A DNA stretch of 64,000 nucleotides from Beijerinckiaceae bacterium (GCA_947370975.1 CANBNG010000006.1:1-64000), one strand, 5' to 3'; positions 24,237 through 32,582 are shown, counted from the stretch's first letter. Notes: generated by a model not told the origin, from the letters alone. Numbers and translations: made by a program.

Positions 24237-24929
24237 ATGAAATCCATTTCCCGCGCCTCTTTGGCACTGCTTTTGGGCTCGGTGGCCCTGCCGGCGCTGG
24301 CGGCAGACCTGCCAAGCAGCACATTCGCGCCCGCCGCTCCCTTGCTCGCCCAGCCGAGCCCCTGGATGATTCGCGTCCGCGCCATGGTTGTGGCCCCGCA
24401 ATCCTCCGCCTCGGTTTCGGTCAATGGCGGTGCCTCGACCACGAGCCTGCACGCCAGCACGGCGGTCGTGCCCGAGCTCGACATCAGCTATTTCTTTACG
24501 AAAAACATCGCGGCCGAACTGGTTCTCGGCGTCACGCCCCATGATGTGAAGGGCACCGGCGCGCTGGCCGGCCTTGGCAAGATCGGCTCGACCTGGCTGC
24601 TGCCGCCGACGCTGTTGCTGCAATATCACTTCACCGATCTGGGCGCCTTCAAGCCCTATATCGGCGCGGGCGTGAACTACACGCTCACCTTCAACAATGA
24701 AGCCAAGGGGCCGATGTCATCCTTCAAGGTGAAGAGTGCGCCCGGCCTCGCCCTGCAGGCCGGCCTCGATTACATGATCGACCAGCATTGGGGCCTGAAC
24801 CTTGATGTGAAGAAGCTCTGGCTGCGTCCCGACGCGATCGCGACCCTCACGGCAGGCTTGCTGCCGGTGACCGCAAAGGTGAAGCTCGACCCCTGGTTGA
24901 TCTCGACCGGCGTGACCTATCGCTTCTAG
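24237..24929 (+). CDS. OmpW-family outer-membrane protein
   Basis: A 230-residue exported beta-barrel. The signal peptide is about residues 1-22 (ending ALAA). The OmpW pattern PWMIRVRAMVVAPQ, SYFFTKNIAAELVLGVTPHDV, LLPPTLLLQYHF and FKPYIGAGVNYT is followed by YMIDQHWGLNLDVKKLWL and a terminal TYRF. OmpW forms eight-stranded barrels for small hydrophobic molecules. ATG 24237 (MKSISRAS) is preferred over an upstream in-frame ATG at 24216. It is inserted between purQ and purL on the opposite strand and ends in its own terminator. Confidence 0.92.
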   Translation: MKSISRASLALLLGSVALPALAADLPSSTFAPAAPLLAQPSPWMIRVRAMVVAPQSSASVSVNGGASTTSLHASTAVVPELDISYFFTKNIAAELVLGVTPHDVKGTGALAGLGKIGSTWLLPPTLLLQYHFTDLGAFKPYIGAGVNYTLTFNNEAKGPMSSFKVKSAPGLALQAGLDYMIDQHWGLNLDVKKLWLRPDAIATLTAGLLPVTAKVKLDPWLISTGVTYRF

Positions 24930-24951
24930 TCGCAACGTCAGCCCAAAAGAC

Positions 24952-24983
24952 AAGAGCCGGTCCCCAGGGGCCGGCTCTTTTTA
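24952..24983. terminator. Terminator between ompW and purQ
   Basis: AAGAGCCGG/CCGGCTCTT forms a 9-bp stem with loop TCCCCAGGGG, then a T-run. It is positioned to end ompW transcripts, and on the other strand could end purQ transcripts. Confidence 0.8.
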
Positions 24984-24988
24984 TTGTG

Positions 24989-25675
24989 TCAGGCGGCGAC
25001 AAGACTTTTGAAAAGCCCCGCGCCATCGATACCGCCCACTAGCGGATCGATGAGATTCTCTGGATGGGGCATCATGCCAAGCACATTGCGCGCTTCTGAA
25101 TAAATGCCCGCGATGTCGTTCGTCGAACCATTGGGATTGGCAAGGCCGCCGACCACACCATTGGCGTCGCAATAGCGGAAGGCGACGCGACCATCGCCTT
25201 CAAGGCGCTTGATGGTCTCCTCGTCAGCCTCGTAATTGCCCTCACCATGGGCAATGGCCACCTTGATGACCTGTCCCTGCGTATAGGCGCGGGTGAAGGC
25301 CGTATCGGCGCGTTCGACGCGCAAATGCTGCATCTTGCAGATGAAGCGCAGATCCTTGTTGCGCATCAGCACGCCGGGCAGCAGGCCGCCCTCGCACAGG
25401 ATCTGGAACCCGTTGCAGATGCCAAGGACGAGACCGCCGCGCGCCGCATGCGCGCGCACCGCGTCCATGATGGCCGCACGACCCGCAATAGCGCCGCAGC
25501 GCAGATAATCGCCGTAGCTGAAGCCACCGGGAAGAACGACAAGATCGGTGCCGGCGGGCAGCGCTGTTTCAGCGTGCCAGACAATCTGCGGCTTCTTGCC
25601 GGTCGCCATCTCAATGGCGCGAACGGCATCGCCCTCGCGATTGGAGCCGGGGAAAAGAACGACTGCGGCTTTCAT
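24989..25675 (-). CDS. purQ: Phosphoribosylformylglycinamidine synthase subunit PurQ
   Basis: Glutaminase subunit, 228 residues, which supplies ammonia to PurL. It is a class I amidotransferase: nucleophile Cys87 in LGICNGFQIL, with His and Glu in MMPHPENL near residue 205. FPGSNREGDAVRA at the N-terminus is diagnostic. It lies 18 bases after purS. Confidence 0.96.
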   Translation of the reverse strand: MKAAVVLFPGSNREGDAVRAIEMATGKKPQIVWHAETALPAGTDLVVLPGGFSYGDYLRCGAIAGRAAIMDAVRAHAARGGLVLGICNGFQILCEGGLLPGVLMRNKDLRFICKMQHLRVERADTAFTRAYTQGQVIKVAIAHGEGNYEADEETIKRLEGDGRVAFRYCDANGVVGGLANPNGSTNDIAGIYSEARNVLGMMPHPENLIDPLVGGIDGAGLFKSLVAA

Positions 25676-25693
25676 GCTCTGGTCCCCGAAAGA

Positions 25694-25933
25694 TCAGACG
25701 ATCTCGACGCGATAATTTTCAACGACCGTATTGGCCAGCAGCTTTTCGCACGCCGCCTTCAGCAGCGTTTCAGCCTGTGCACGGTCGGTGCTCGACAATT
25801 CGATATCGAAGACCTTGCCCTGGCGCACACTGTCGACGCCTTCGATGCCAAACGACTTCAGCGCGCCTTCAATGGCCTTGCCCTGGGGGTCGAGTACGCC
25901 TGTCTTCAGGGTGACGGTGACGCGGGCTTTCAT
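25694..25933 (-). CDS. purS: Phosphoribosylformylglycinamidine synthase subunit PurS
   Basis: A 79-residue PurS, the small scaffold subunit that bridges PurL and PurQ. Typical are VTLKTGVLDPQGKAIEGAL and the C-terminal NTVVENYRVE. ATG 25933 is chosen (MKARVTV); an upstream ATG at 25948 would add five residues. purC lies upstream. Confidence 0.95.
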   Translation of the reverse strand: MKARVTVTLKTGVLDPQGKAIEGALKSFGIEGVDSVRQGKVFDIELSSTDRAQAETLLKAACEKLLANTVVENYRVEIV

Positions 25934-25967
25934 GCGCGAGGCCTTCAAATGAACGTTAGAAACGATC

Positions 25968-25989
25968 CGGGGGCGCGTTGGCCCCCGGG
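25968..25989 (-). terminator. Intercistronic hairpin between purC and purS
   Basis: CCGGGGGC/GCCCCCGG is an 8-bp perfect GC stem with a 6-base loop, starting 8 bases after the purC stop. No T-run follows, so it is more likely a processing or stability hairpin, or a weak attenuator, than a full terminator. Confidence 0.5.
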
Positions 25990-25996
25990 TGAAATC

Positions 25997-26761
25997 TTAC
26001 ACGACGAGCTTGGGACCACCCGAACGCGGCGGCTCGTTTTCCTGCAGGATGCCGAGACGACGCGCGACTTCGGTATAGGCCTCGACGAGGCCGCCCATAT
26101 CACGGCGGAAACGGTCCTTGTCGAGCTTGTCGTTCGACTTGATGTCCCACAGGCGGCATGAGTCGGGCGAGATCTCGTCCGCAACGACGATGCGCATCAT
26201 CTCGCCTTCCCAGAGGCGACCGCATTCCATCTTGAAATCGACAAGACGGATGCCGACGCCCAGGAAGAGACCGGAGAGGAAATCGTTGACGCGAATGGCA
26301 AGCGCCATGATGTCGTCGATTTCCTGCGGGCTCGCCCAGCCGAAAGCCGTGATGTGCTCTTCAGACACCATCGGGTCGTTGAGCGCGTCGTTCTTGTAAT
26401 AGAACTCGATGATCGAGCGCGGCAGCTGCGTGCCTTCCTCGATGCCGAGCTTCTGCGAGAGCGAGCCCGCAGCGACATTACGCACGACGACTTCGAGCGG
26501 AATGATGTCGACTTCGCGGATCAGCTGTTCGCGCATGTTCAACCGGCGAATGAAATGCGTCGGCACGCCGATGTCATTCAGATGCTGGAAAACGAATTCG
26601 GAGATGCGATTGTTCAGCACGCCTTTGCCATCGATCACTTCATGCTTTTTGGCATTGAAGGCTGTGGCATCGTCCTTGAAGTGCTGGATGAGCGTTCCGG
26701 GCTCCGGACCTTCGTAAAGGACCTTGGCCTTGCCTTCGTAAATGCGACGGCGGCGATTCAT
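25997..26761 (-). CDS. purC: SAICAR synthetase
   Basis: Phosphoribosylaminoimidazole-succinocarboxamide synthase, 254 residues, which joins aspartate to CAIR in purine synthesis. Landmarks: RRRIYEGKAKVLYEG, FKDDATAFNAKK, VVVRNVAAGSL, VDFKMECGR and DEISPDSCRLWD. ATG 26761 fits the family start; upstream in-frame Mets would add non-homologous residues. It is the first gene of purC-purS-purQ. Confidence 0.96.
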   Translation of the reverse strand: MNRRRRIYEGKAKVLYEGPEPGTLIQHFKDDATAFNAKKHEVIDGKGVLNNRISEFVFQHLNDIGVPTHFIRRLNMREQLIREVDIIPLEVVVRNVAAGSLSQKLGIEEGTQLPRSIIEFYYKNDALNDPMVSEEHITAFGWASPQEIDDIMALAIRVNDFLSGLFLGVGIRLVDFKMECGRLWEGEMMRIVVADEISPDSCRLWDIKSNDKLDKDRFRRDMGGLVEAYTEVARRLGILQENEPPRSGGPKLVV

Positions 26762-27126
26762 GGGGATCAACCGTGGCTTGAGAAAATCCATGGGTCGGCC
26801 GAAGCTCCTGTTCTCGTGACATCGCACATGAAAATCCGGGCGGAGCGCCCGTGAAGATCACGAAACGAAGCCAGATGCGTGGCCGCGGTACCGGTCGGGG
26901 CGTCCTAGACCGTTCTGGCCAAGGATACAACCCGCTCTGCAAACTATCCCCTTTACAGGGCGTATACAATGAGCGGCCCCGTGGGAGCCCGTCCGCAATG
27001 CCGCAGCTGTGAATTGCGCCCGGGCCGGATTGGGCCCGCCGGCGCTGTAAATGCCGCATTTACATTCCTATATCGAATTTGTGGCCTCGTTGGGGAGGCT
27101 GGGCTTTGGACTTCGGGAGGACTGAA
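26762..27126. other. Divergent intergenic region purC / zeta subunit
   Basis: About 365 bases without a credible gene. It must hold the purC promoter (-) and the promoter of the zeta-subunit gene (+). The only clear structure is the 19-bp palindrome at 27046-27064. GGGCCC-rich sequence around 27018-27042 can also fold. No known riboswitch was recognised. Confidence 0.4.
27046..27064. promoter_or_regulatory. 19-bp palindrome over a putative promoter
   Basis: TGTAAATG-CCG-CATTTACA is a perfect inverted repeat (8+3+8). If TATATC at 27069-27074 is a -10, a -35 with 17-bp spacing would be the TGTAAA that begins the palindrome, so a bound protein would block the promoter of the zeta-subunit gene, whose ATG is 63 bases further on. 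Confidence 0.5.
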
Positions 27127-27450
27127 ATGACGACCTTCGACAAGCGGCGCGACAGTTTCGAATCTAAATTCGCGCATGACGAGGCGCTCCGCTTCAAGGC
27201 TGGTGCACGGCGTAACAAGCTTCTGGGCCTTTGGGCTGCCGGACACCTCGGCAAGGCGGGCCTTGATGCCGAAGCCTATGCGCGCGAGGTGGTCAGCGCC
27301 GATTTCCAGGAAGCGGGCGATGAAGATGTGTTCCGCAAGATCCGGGGCGATTTCGATGCTGCAGGCATCGACCAGACAGACCACCAGATCCGCCGCACCA
27401 TGGATGAATTGCTGATCAAAGCGGTCGAAGAGATCAAGACCGGCCTTTAG
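27127..27450 (+). CDS. ATP synthase zeta (inhibitor) subunit, DUF1476
   Basis: A 107-residue helical protein of the DUF1476 family, which in Paracoccus and other alphaproteobacteria binds F1-ATPase and blocks ATP hydrolysis in one direction. The N-terminal inhibitory segment is MTTFDKRRDSFESKFAHDEA, followed by RRNKLLGLWAAG and VVSADFQEAGDEDVFRKI. ATG 27127 is preceded by GGGAGGA. No other atp gene is nearby, as is usual for this subunit. A palindromic site covers its presumed promoter. Confidence 0.9.
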   Translation: MTTFDKRRDSFESKFAHDEALRFKAGARRNKLLGLWAAGHLGKAGLDAEAYAREVVSADFQEAGDEDVFRKIRGDFDAAGIDQTDHQIRRTMDELLIKAVEEIKTGL

Positions 27451-27489
27451 GAAAGACTTTCTTCAGGCCTCTGCTCCGAGGATAGCGGC

Positions 27490-28467
27490 ATGAACGTCAA
27501 AGCTTCCCCGGAGCCCGGGCCCCATCTTGTCTTTCCCCAGGCCGCCCTCGACCTCGCACAGGAGGCGCGCGGGTGGCTTGGCTATATGGGCGCGCAGCGG
27601 CGTGTTTCGCCTCTCACCCTTGAGGCCTACAGCCGCGATCTGCGGCAATTTCTGGAATTCCTGACCCAGCATATGGGTGCGCGACCGGGAATCGACGCCT
27701 TTGCCGCCCTGCAGCCCTCCGACTTGCGCGCCTTCATGGCCAAGCGCCGGAGCTCAGGGATCGAAAGCCGCTCGCTGACGCGCGCGCTGGCGGCCTTGCG
27801 CTCCTTCGCGCGATATCTGGAGCGCGAGGGCAAGGGCAAGGCTGCCGCCTTTGCCGCCGTGCGTACGCCTAAAATCGCCCGCAGCCTGCCCAAGCCCATT
27901 GCCGCAGCCGATGCCTGCGACATGGTGGATGTCGGGACGCGCGCGGGGGAGGATCGCCCACCCTGGGTTCTGGCGCGCGATGCTGCCGTTCTCGGCCTCC
28001 TCTATGGATCGGGGCTACGCATTTCGGAGGCGCTGGGCATCAGCCGCCGCGATGCGCCTTGCGAGGGACGCGAGTCACTTACCGTACTCGGCAAGGGGGC
28101 GAAGACGCGCGCCGTGCCGGTCATCGCGCCCGTATCGCGCGCCATCGAGGCCTATCTCGCCATCTGTCCCTGGCGCCTGCCGCCCGACGGCCCGCTGTTT
28201 GTCGGGGCCAAGGGCGGACGTCTGTCGCCACGCATCATCCAGCTGACGGTCGAGCGGCTGCGTGGAGCCCTGGGCCTGCCTGAAAGCGCGACGCCCCATG
28301 CGCTGCGCCATTCCTTCGCCACCCATCTGCTGGCGCGCGGGGGCGATCTGCGCAGTATCCAGGAATTGCTGGGCCATGCCTCCCTTTCGACGACGCAGGT
28401 CTATACCGCCGTCGATGGCGCACGGCTTCTGGATGCCTGGCGCAATGCCCATCCCCGCGCGCGCTAA
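27490..28467 (+). CDS. xerC: Tyrosine recombinase XerC
   Basis: Partner of XerD in dif-site recombination, 325 residues. The complete catalytic set is visible: R177 (GLRISEAL), K202 (GKGAKTR), H270 and R273 (HALRHSF), H296 (LLGHASL) and nucleophile Y305 (TTQVYTAV). The N-terminal core-binding domain covers about residues 20-120. The stop overlaps the convergent membrane-protein gene by four bases. Confidence 0.95.
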   Translation: MNVKASPEPGPHLVFPQAALDLAQEARGWLGYMGAQRRVSPLTLEAYSRDLRQFLEFLTQHMGARPGIDAFAALQPSDLRAFMAKRRSSGIESRSLTRALAALRSFARYLEREGKGKAAAFAAVRTPKIARSLPKPIAAADACDMVDVGTRAGEDRPPWVLARDAAVLGLLYGSGLRISEALGISRRDAPCEGRESLTVLGKGAKTRAVPVIAPVSRAIEAYLAICPWRLPPDGPLFVGAKGGRLSPRIIQLTVERLRGALGLPESATPHALRHSFATHLLARGGDLRSIQELLGHASLSTTQVYTAVDGARLLDAWRNAHPRAR

Positions 28468-29000
28468 TGGACGGCGCGCCGCCTGATCCGCGCCCGCAAG
28501 GCGCGAATGAGACGGCCCAGACGCCCTTTGCCCACCATGGCCCAGAGGGCCTGACGCCAGGCCGCAATCTGTGCCCGCAAGGGCGCTGTGATGTTGTGTG
28601 CCCACAGACGGAAGGCCATGAGAACCCTGTAGAGCCGGGCAAACCAGGGCATGGTCAGCAATTGCTCGCGGCTGAGATCGAAGAGAATGGCGCTGACGCC
28701 CACGCTCGTCGTCTTGGCCACGAAAAAGGTCAGCCCGCCCCAGATCAAATGTCCCTTGGCCAAAAGCCAAAGCGCCAGCAGCTTGAACGGGAAAAGCACG
28801 CTGACCGGTATTATGAAGAGCGCCAGGCTCACCCACGGCGGCAGCCGGCCGATGACCCCCCGCAAAGCTTCCGTCAGGCGCGCGAGGTGAAGTACCCGCG
28901 CGAGCCAATGACCGAGCGCAGCAAAGGCATCCCAGATCCAGGCCTCGATCAGGAAAAGAACCGCCAGAATCATCACGAGTGCGCGTCGCAGAAACGCCAT
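28464..29000 (-). CDS. Conserved-type membrane protein of unknown function
   Basis: A 178-residue protein from ATG 29000. The N-terminal hydrophobic segment (ALVMILAVLFLIEAWIWDAF) is followed by two close hydrophobic segments (about 60-100, including SLALFIIPVSVLFPFKLLALWLL and GGLTFFVAKTT), an amphipathic region, and a very basic tail (RALRARIRRRAVH). I recall similar unnamed proteins in Rhizobiales but no function. It is convergent with xerC (4-bp overlap). Confidence 0.75.
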   Translation of the reverse strand: MAFLRRALVMILAVLFLIEAWIWDAFAALGHWLARVLHLARLTEALRGVIGRLPPWVSLALFIIPVSVLFPFKLLALWLLAKGHLIWGGLTFFVAKTTSVGVSAILFDLSREQLLTMPWFARLYRVLMAFRLWAHNITAPLRAQIAAWRQALWAMVGKGRLGRLIRALRARIRRRAVH

Positions 29001-29136
29001 GTCCGGCCTTTTGATCGAGCACGGAAAGATGGATTCAAACCTGCACCCGCATTGTGGCCGCGCTGCGACCTTATTAGATGGCAAGGCTGCCGATTCGCGC
29101 GGACGATTCGGAGTAAACAAGGCCTCGGGGGACACG

Positions 29137-29703
29137 ATGAGCGAACACGGACACGTAGAAACCAACAACAAGGGCATCGCCCTGTTCATCGCCATACTGG
29201 CTCTGTTCCTGGCCTTTTCGGAAATGGGCGGCAGCTATGCCGCACGCGAGATGCAGGCTTTCAATATCGAATCGTCTAATATCTGGGCGTTCTTCCAGGC
29301 CAAGACCATCCGCCGCACCAGTGTGCAGGTCGCCGCAGAACAGGTTGAAGCGCAGCTTGTCACCATCACCGACCCCGCTCAGCGCGCGGTGATGGAGAAG
29401 CGCGTAGCCGACTGGAAGCAGACAGCCGACCGCTACGAAAGCGAGCCCGAGACGGGCGAGGGCCGCAAGGAACTGCTGGCGCGCGCCAAAGTGGCGGAAG
29501 ACAAGCGCGACACGTTCAAGGCGCGCAATGAATTCTTCGAAGTGAGCTCGGCCATTCTGCAGATCGCCATCGTGCTCTGCTCGGCCATGATCATCACCGG
29601 CATCGGCGCTCTGGTCTGGGCGGCGGCTGGCCTTGGCGTGGCGGCACTTGGGTTGATGTATGCGGCAATCATGGCGCCGCATCTGATCCACCACATCATG
29701 TAA
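29137..29703 (+). CDS. DUF4337 membrane protein
   Basis: A 188-residue inner-membrane protein of the DUF4337 family. One hydrophobic segment lies near residues 12-30 (GIALFIAILALFLAFSEM), followed by a charged helical domain (about 45-135) with WAFFQAKTIRRT, and two close membrane segments at the C-terminus ending APHLIHHIM. ATG 29137 is preceded by GGGGGA. Function is unknown. It is monocistronic, ending in a shared terminator. Confidence 0.85.
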   Translation: MSEHGHVETNNKGIALFIAILALFLAFSEMGGSYAAREMQAFNIESSNIWAFFQAKTIRRTSVQVAAEQVEAQLVTITDPAQRAVMEKRVADWKQTADRYESEPETGEGRKELLARAKVAEDKRDTFKARNEFFEVSSAILQIAIVLCSAMIITGIGALVWAAAGLGVAALGLMYAAIMAPHLIHHIM

Positions 29704-29707
29704 ACTA

Positions 29708-29740
29708 AAAAAGGCCGGAGCTTCGAGCTCCGGCCTTTTT
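29708..29740. terminator. Bidirectional terminator (DUF4337 / lpdA)
   Basis: AAAAAGGCCGGAGCT / AGCTCCGGCCTTTTT is a 15-bp perfect stem with TCG loop. It lies between the two convergent stops and ends the whole mdh-to-lpd unit on the minus strand. Confidence 0.88.
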
Positions 29741-29745
29741 CTGTC

Positions 29746-31149
29746 TCACATATGAATCTGGCGCTTGTCGACCGCCATGGCCGCTTCTTTCACGGCCTCG
29801 GAAATGGTCGGATGGGCGTGGCAGGTGCGGGCGAGATCTTCCGCCGAACCGCCAAACTCCATTAGCACGGCGCATTCGGCGATCAATTCGCCGGCGCTGA
29901 TGCCGATGATATGGACGCCAAGCACGCGGTCGGTGGTTGCATCCGCAAGCACCTTCACGAAACCTTCGGTGTGGCGCATGGCGCGCGCGCGGCCATTGGC
30001 GGTGAAGGGGAACTTGCCTGATTTGTAGGCGATGCCGGCCGCCTTCAGCTCTTCTTCCGTCTTACCGACAGAAGCGATTTCCGGCATCGTGTAAACGACG
30101 CCCGGAATGACATCGTAATTCACATGGCCATGCTGGCCCGCGATGATCTCGGCAACCGCGACACCTTCGTCTTCCGCCTTGTGCGCCAGCATCGGGCCGC
30201 GCACCACATCGCCGATGGCGTAGACGCCGGCGACATTGGTCTGGAAATGAGCGTCGATCACGACGCGGCCGCGCTCGAGCGCAATCCCGGACTCTTCAAG
30301 GCCCAGACCATCCGTGTAGGGACGCCGACCCGTGGCAACCAGCACGACATCGCCTTCGAGCGTCACGGCATCGCCGCCGGCAACCGGCGCGAAGGTGATA
30401 GCGCCGCCCTTGCCCTTCTTCTCGACCTTGGTGACCTTGGAGGAGAGATGGAACGCAAAGCCCTGCTTCTCCAGGATGCGCTGGAACTGCTTGGCGACTT
30501 CATTGTCCATGCCGGGCAGGATGCGATCGAGATATTCGACCACAACCACTTCCGCCCCCAGACGACGCCAGACCGAGCCGAGCTCGAGGCCAATCACGCC
30601 CGCGCCGACAACGATCATTTTTGCCGGCGTCTTGTCCAGCGCAATGGCGCCGGTGGACGAGACAATGATCTTCTCGTCGAACACGACATCGACGCCGGGC
30701 GGCGTTGCAATGTCCGAGCCCGTAGCAATGACGATGTTCTTCGTCTCGAGCGTGGTCAGCGTGCCATCCTCGGCCTTCACCTCGACCTTGCCCGCGCCCT
30801 TGACCGAGCCGTGGCCGGTGAAGGTTTCAACCTTGTGCTTCTTCAGCAGAAAGCCGACGCCGTTGACGTTGGCGGCAACCGTATCGTCCTTGTGCTTCAT
30901 CATCGCCGGCAGATCGAGCGTGGGCTTGCCCACGACAATGCCGAGCGGCGCAAAATCATGACCCGCGACATCGAACATTTCAGAGGCGTGCAGCAGCGCC
31001 TTCGAGGGAATGCAGCCGACGTTCAGGCAGGTGCCGCCATGTGTCTTGCGCTTCTCGACAACAGCCACTTTCATGCCGAGCTGGGCGGCGCGGATCGCAC
31101 ACACATAGCCGCCGGGGCCGGTGCCGATAACAACGAGATCGTAGGACAT
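29746..31149 (-). CDS. lpdA: Dihydrolipoyl dehydrogenase (E3)
   Basis: FAD- and NAD-dependent flavoprotein, 467 residues, that reoxidises the lipoyl group of SucB in the 2-oxoglutarate dehydrogenase complex. FAD motif GTGPGGYV, redox disulfide Cys41/Cys46 in GGTCLNVGCIPSK, NAD motif VGAGVIGLELGSVW and the catalytic C-terminal HAHPTISEA are visible. It is the last gene of mdh-sucC-sucD-sucA-sucB-lpdA, separated from sucB by an extragenic palindrome. Confidence 0.96.
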   Translation of the reverse strand: MSYDLVVIGTGPGGYVCAIRAAQLGMKVAVVEKRKTHGGTCLNVGCIPSKALLHASEMFDVAGHDFAPLGIVVGKPTLDLPAMMKHKDDTVAANVNGVGFLLKKHKVETFTGHGSVKGAGKVEVKAEDGTLTTLETKNIVIATGSDIATPPGVDVVFDEKIIVSSTGAIALDKTPAKMIVVGAGVIGLELGSVWRRLGAEVVVVEYLDRILPGMDNEVAKQFQRILEKQGFAFHLSSKVTKVEKKGKGGAITFAPVAGGDAVTLEGDVVLVATGRRPYTDGLGLEESGIALERGRVVIDAHFQTNVAGVYAIGDVVRGPMLAHKAEDEGVAVAEIIAGQHGHVNYDVIPGVVYTMPEIASVGKTEEELKAAGIAYKSGKFPFTANGRARAMRHTEGFVKVLADATTDRVLGVHIIGISAGELIAECAVLMEFGGSAEDLARTCHAHPTISEAVKEAAMAVDKRQIHM

Positions 31150-31227
31150 TAAATTGCTCCGCAGCTTTTCAGCTCAGCAGATGGCAGAGCCGGGGAATTC
31201 AGGGGGGAAGCCGCCAATCATTCGCGG

Positions 31228-31309
31228 CGTCATTGCGAGGAGCGAAGCGACGAAGCAATCCAGAAGCCGCACGCGCGCTCTGGATTGCTTCGCTTCGCTC
31301 GCAATGACG
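31228..31309. repeat. REP-like extragenic palindrome (Rhizobiales type)
   Basis: Left arm starting CGTCATTGCGAGGAGCGAAG (31228-31264) and right arm ending GCTCGCAATGACG (31279-31309) are inverted copies; the left has about six extra bases (GAGCGAAGCGACGAAG against GAGCGAAGCGAAG). The loop is CGCGC-rich. From memory, this 'CGTCATTGCGAG...AAGCAATCCAG' element is scattered in many copies in Bradyrhizobium-like and related genomes. It starts one base after the sucB stop, inside the operon, and would form a long hairpin in the mRNA. Confidence 0.85.
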
Positions 31310-31310
31310 A

Positions 31311-32531
31311 TCAGAGATCGAGCACGAGACGCGCGGGATCTTCCAGCGCTTCCTTGACGCGCACGAGGAAGGTCACGGCTTCCTTGCCGTCGACGATGCG
31401 GTGGTCGTAGGACAGCGCGAGATACATCATCGGACGGATCTCGATCTTGCCGCCGATGGCCATCGGGCGTTCCTGGATCTTGTGCATGCCCAGAATGCCG
31501 GACTGCGGCGCGTTCAGGATCGGCGTCGACATCAGCGAACCGTAAATGCCGCCGTTGGTGATGGTGAAGGTGCCGCCCTGCATCTCGTCGATCTTGAGCT
31601 GGCCATCACGCGCGCGCTTGCCGAAATCGGCGATCTTCTTTTCGACGCCGGAAATCGAGAGCTGATCGGCGTCGCGCACCACGGGGACCACAAGGCCCTT
31701 CTCGGTGCCGACCGCGATGCCGACATGGTAATAGTTCTTGTAGACAAGGTCCGTGCCGTCGATCTCGGCATTGACCGCCGGGAGTTCCTTCAGCGCCTGC
31801 ACGCAGGCCTTCACGAAGAAGCCCATGAAGCCCAGCTTGTTGCCGTGCTTCTTTTCGAAAATATCCTTGTAGCGCGCGCGCAACGCCATCACTTCGGTCA
31901 TGTCGACCTCGTTGAAGGTGGTCAGCATCGCGGCGCTGTTCTGCGCTTCCTTGAGGCGGCGCGCGATGGTCTGGCGCAGCTTCGTCATCTTCACGCGCTC
32001 TTCGCGCGAGGCGTCATCGGCGGGCGAAGGCGCACGCAGCACGATGGGCGCAGCAGCAGGCGCTGCCGAGACGCCGCCGGTGGCGATGGCGGCGAGCACG
32101 TCGCCCTTCAGCACCTGGCCGCGCTTGCCCGAACCGGCAAGGCCGCTCGTGTCGATATTGTTCTCGGCCGCAATCTTGGCAGCAGAGGGCGCAGCCGGCA
32201 TGGCAGAGCCTGCAACCGCCGCAGGCGCAATCGGGGCAGCGACGAGGGGCGCAGCAGCAGGTGCAGCGGCTACGGGGGCCGCAGCAGCGCCAGCACCGCC
32301 AGCGGTGATCTGGCCAAGCAGCGCGCCGGGCGCGACTGTCTCGCCATCCTTGGCGGTGATTTCGGACAGCACGCCGGCGGCCGGTGCGTTGACTTCGAGA
32401 GTGACCTTGTCGGTTTCGAGTTCGAGCAAGGGCTCGTCAGCCTTCACGACGTCGCCAGGCTTCTTGAACCAGCGACCGATGGTGGCTTCCGAGACGGACT
32501 CGCCGAGTGTGGGAACGCGAATTTCTGCCAT
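31311..32531 (-). CDS. sucB: 2-oxoglutarate dehydrogenase E2 (dihydrolipoyl succinyltransferase)
   Basis: Core of the 2-oxoglutarate dehydrogenase complex, 406 residues. It has one N-terminal lipoyl domain (lipoyl Lys42 in LETDKVTLEV), a long Ala/Pro linker (about 78-120), a peripheral-subunit-binding domain (AAENNIDTSGLAGSGKRGQVLKGD region), and a C-terminal acyltransferase domain with catalytic His and Asp in YDHRIVDGKEA. ATG 32531 gives the family start MAEIRVPTLGES; a GTG-ATG just upstream is possible. Confidence 0.95.
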   Translation of the reverse strand: MAEIRVPTLGESVSEATIGRWFKKPGDVVKADEPLLELETDKVTLEVNAPAAGVLSEITAKDGETVAPGALLGQITAGGAGAAAAPVAAAPAAAPLVAAPIAPAAVAGSAMPAAPSAAKIAAENNIDTSGLAGSGKRGQVLKGDVLAAIATGGVSAAPAAAPIVLRAPSPADDASREERVKMTKLRQTIARRLKEAQNSAAMLTTFNEVDMTEVMALRARYKDIFEKKHGNKLGFMGFFVKACVQALKELPAVNAEIDGTDLVYKNYYHVGIAVGTEKGLVVPVVRDADQLSISGVEKKIADFGKRARDGQLKIDEMQGGTFTITNGGIYGSLMSTPILNAPQSGILGMHKIQERPMAIGGKIEIRPMMYLALSYDHRIVDGKEAVTFLVRVKEALEDPARLVLDL

Positions 32532-32542
32532 TTTCATCACGC

Positions 32543-32558
32543 CCGCGCCGATGCGCGG
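32543..32558 (-). other. Small hairpin in sucA-sucB gap
   Basis: CCGCGC-N4-GCGCGG, a 6-bp perfect stem in the 51-base gap. There is no T-run, so it is not a terminator. Confidence 0.4.
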
Positions 32559-32582
32559 CCCTTCATTTCAACAAAAAGTGGA

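Noticed and set aside
31228..31309. Terminal inverted repeats of an insertion sequence.
   Set aside because: The arms are only about 15 bases apart with no transposase between; it is a stand-alone extragenic palindrome.
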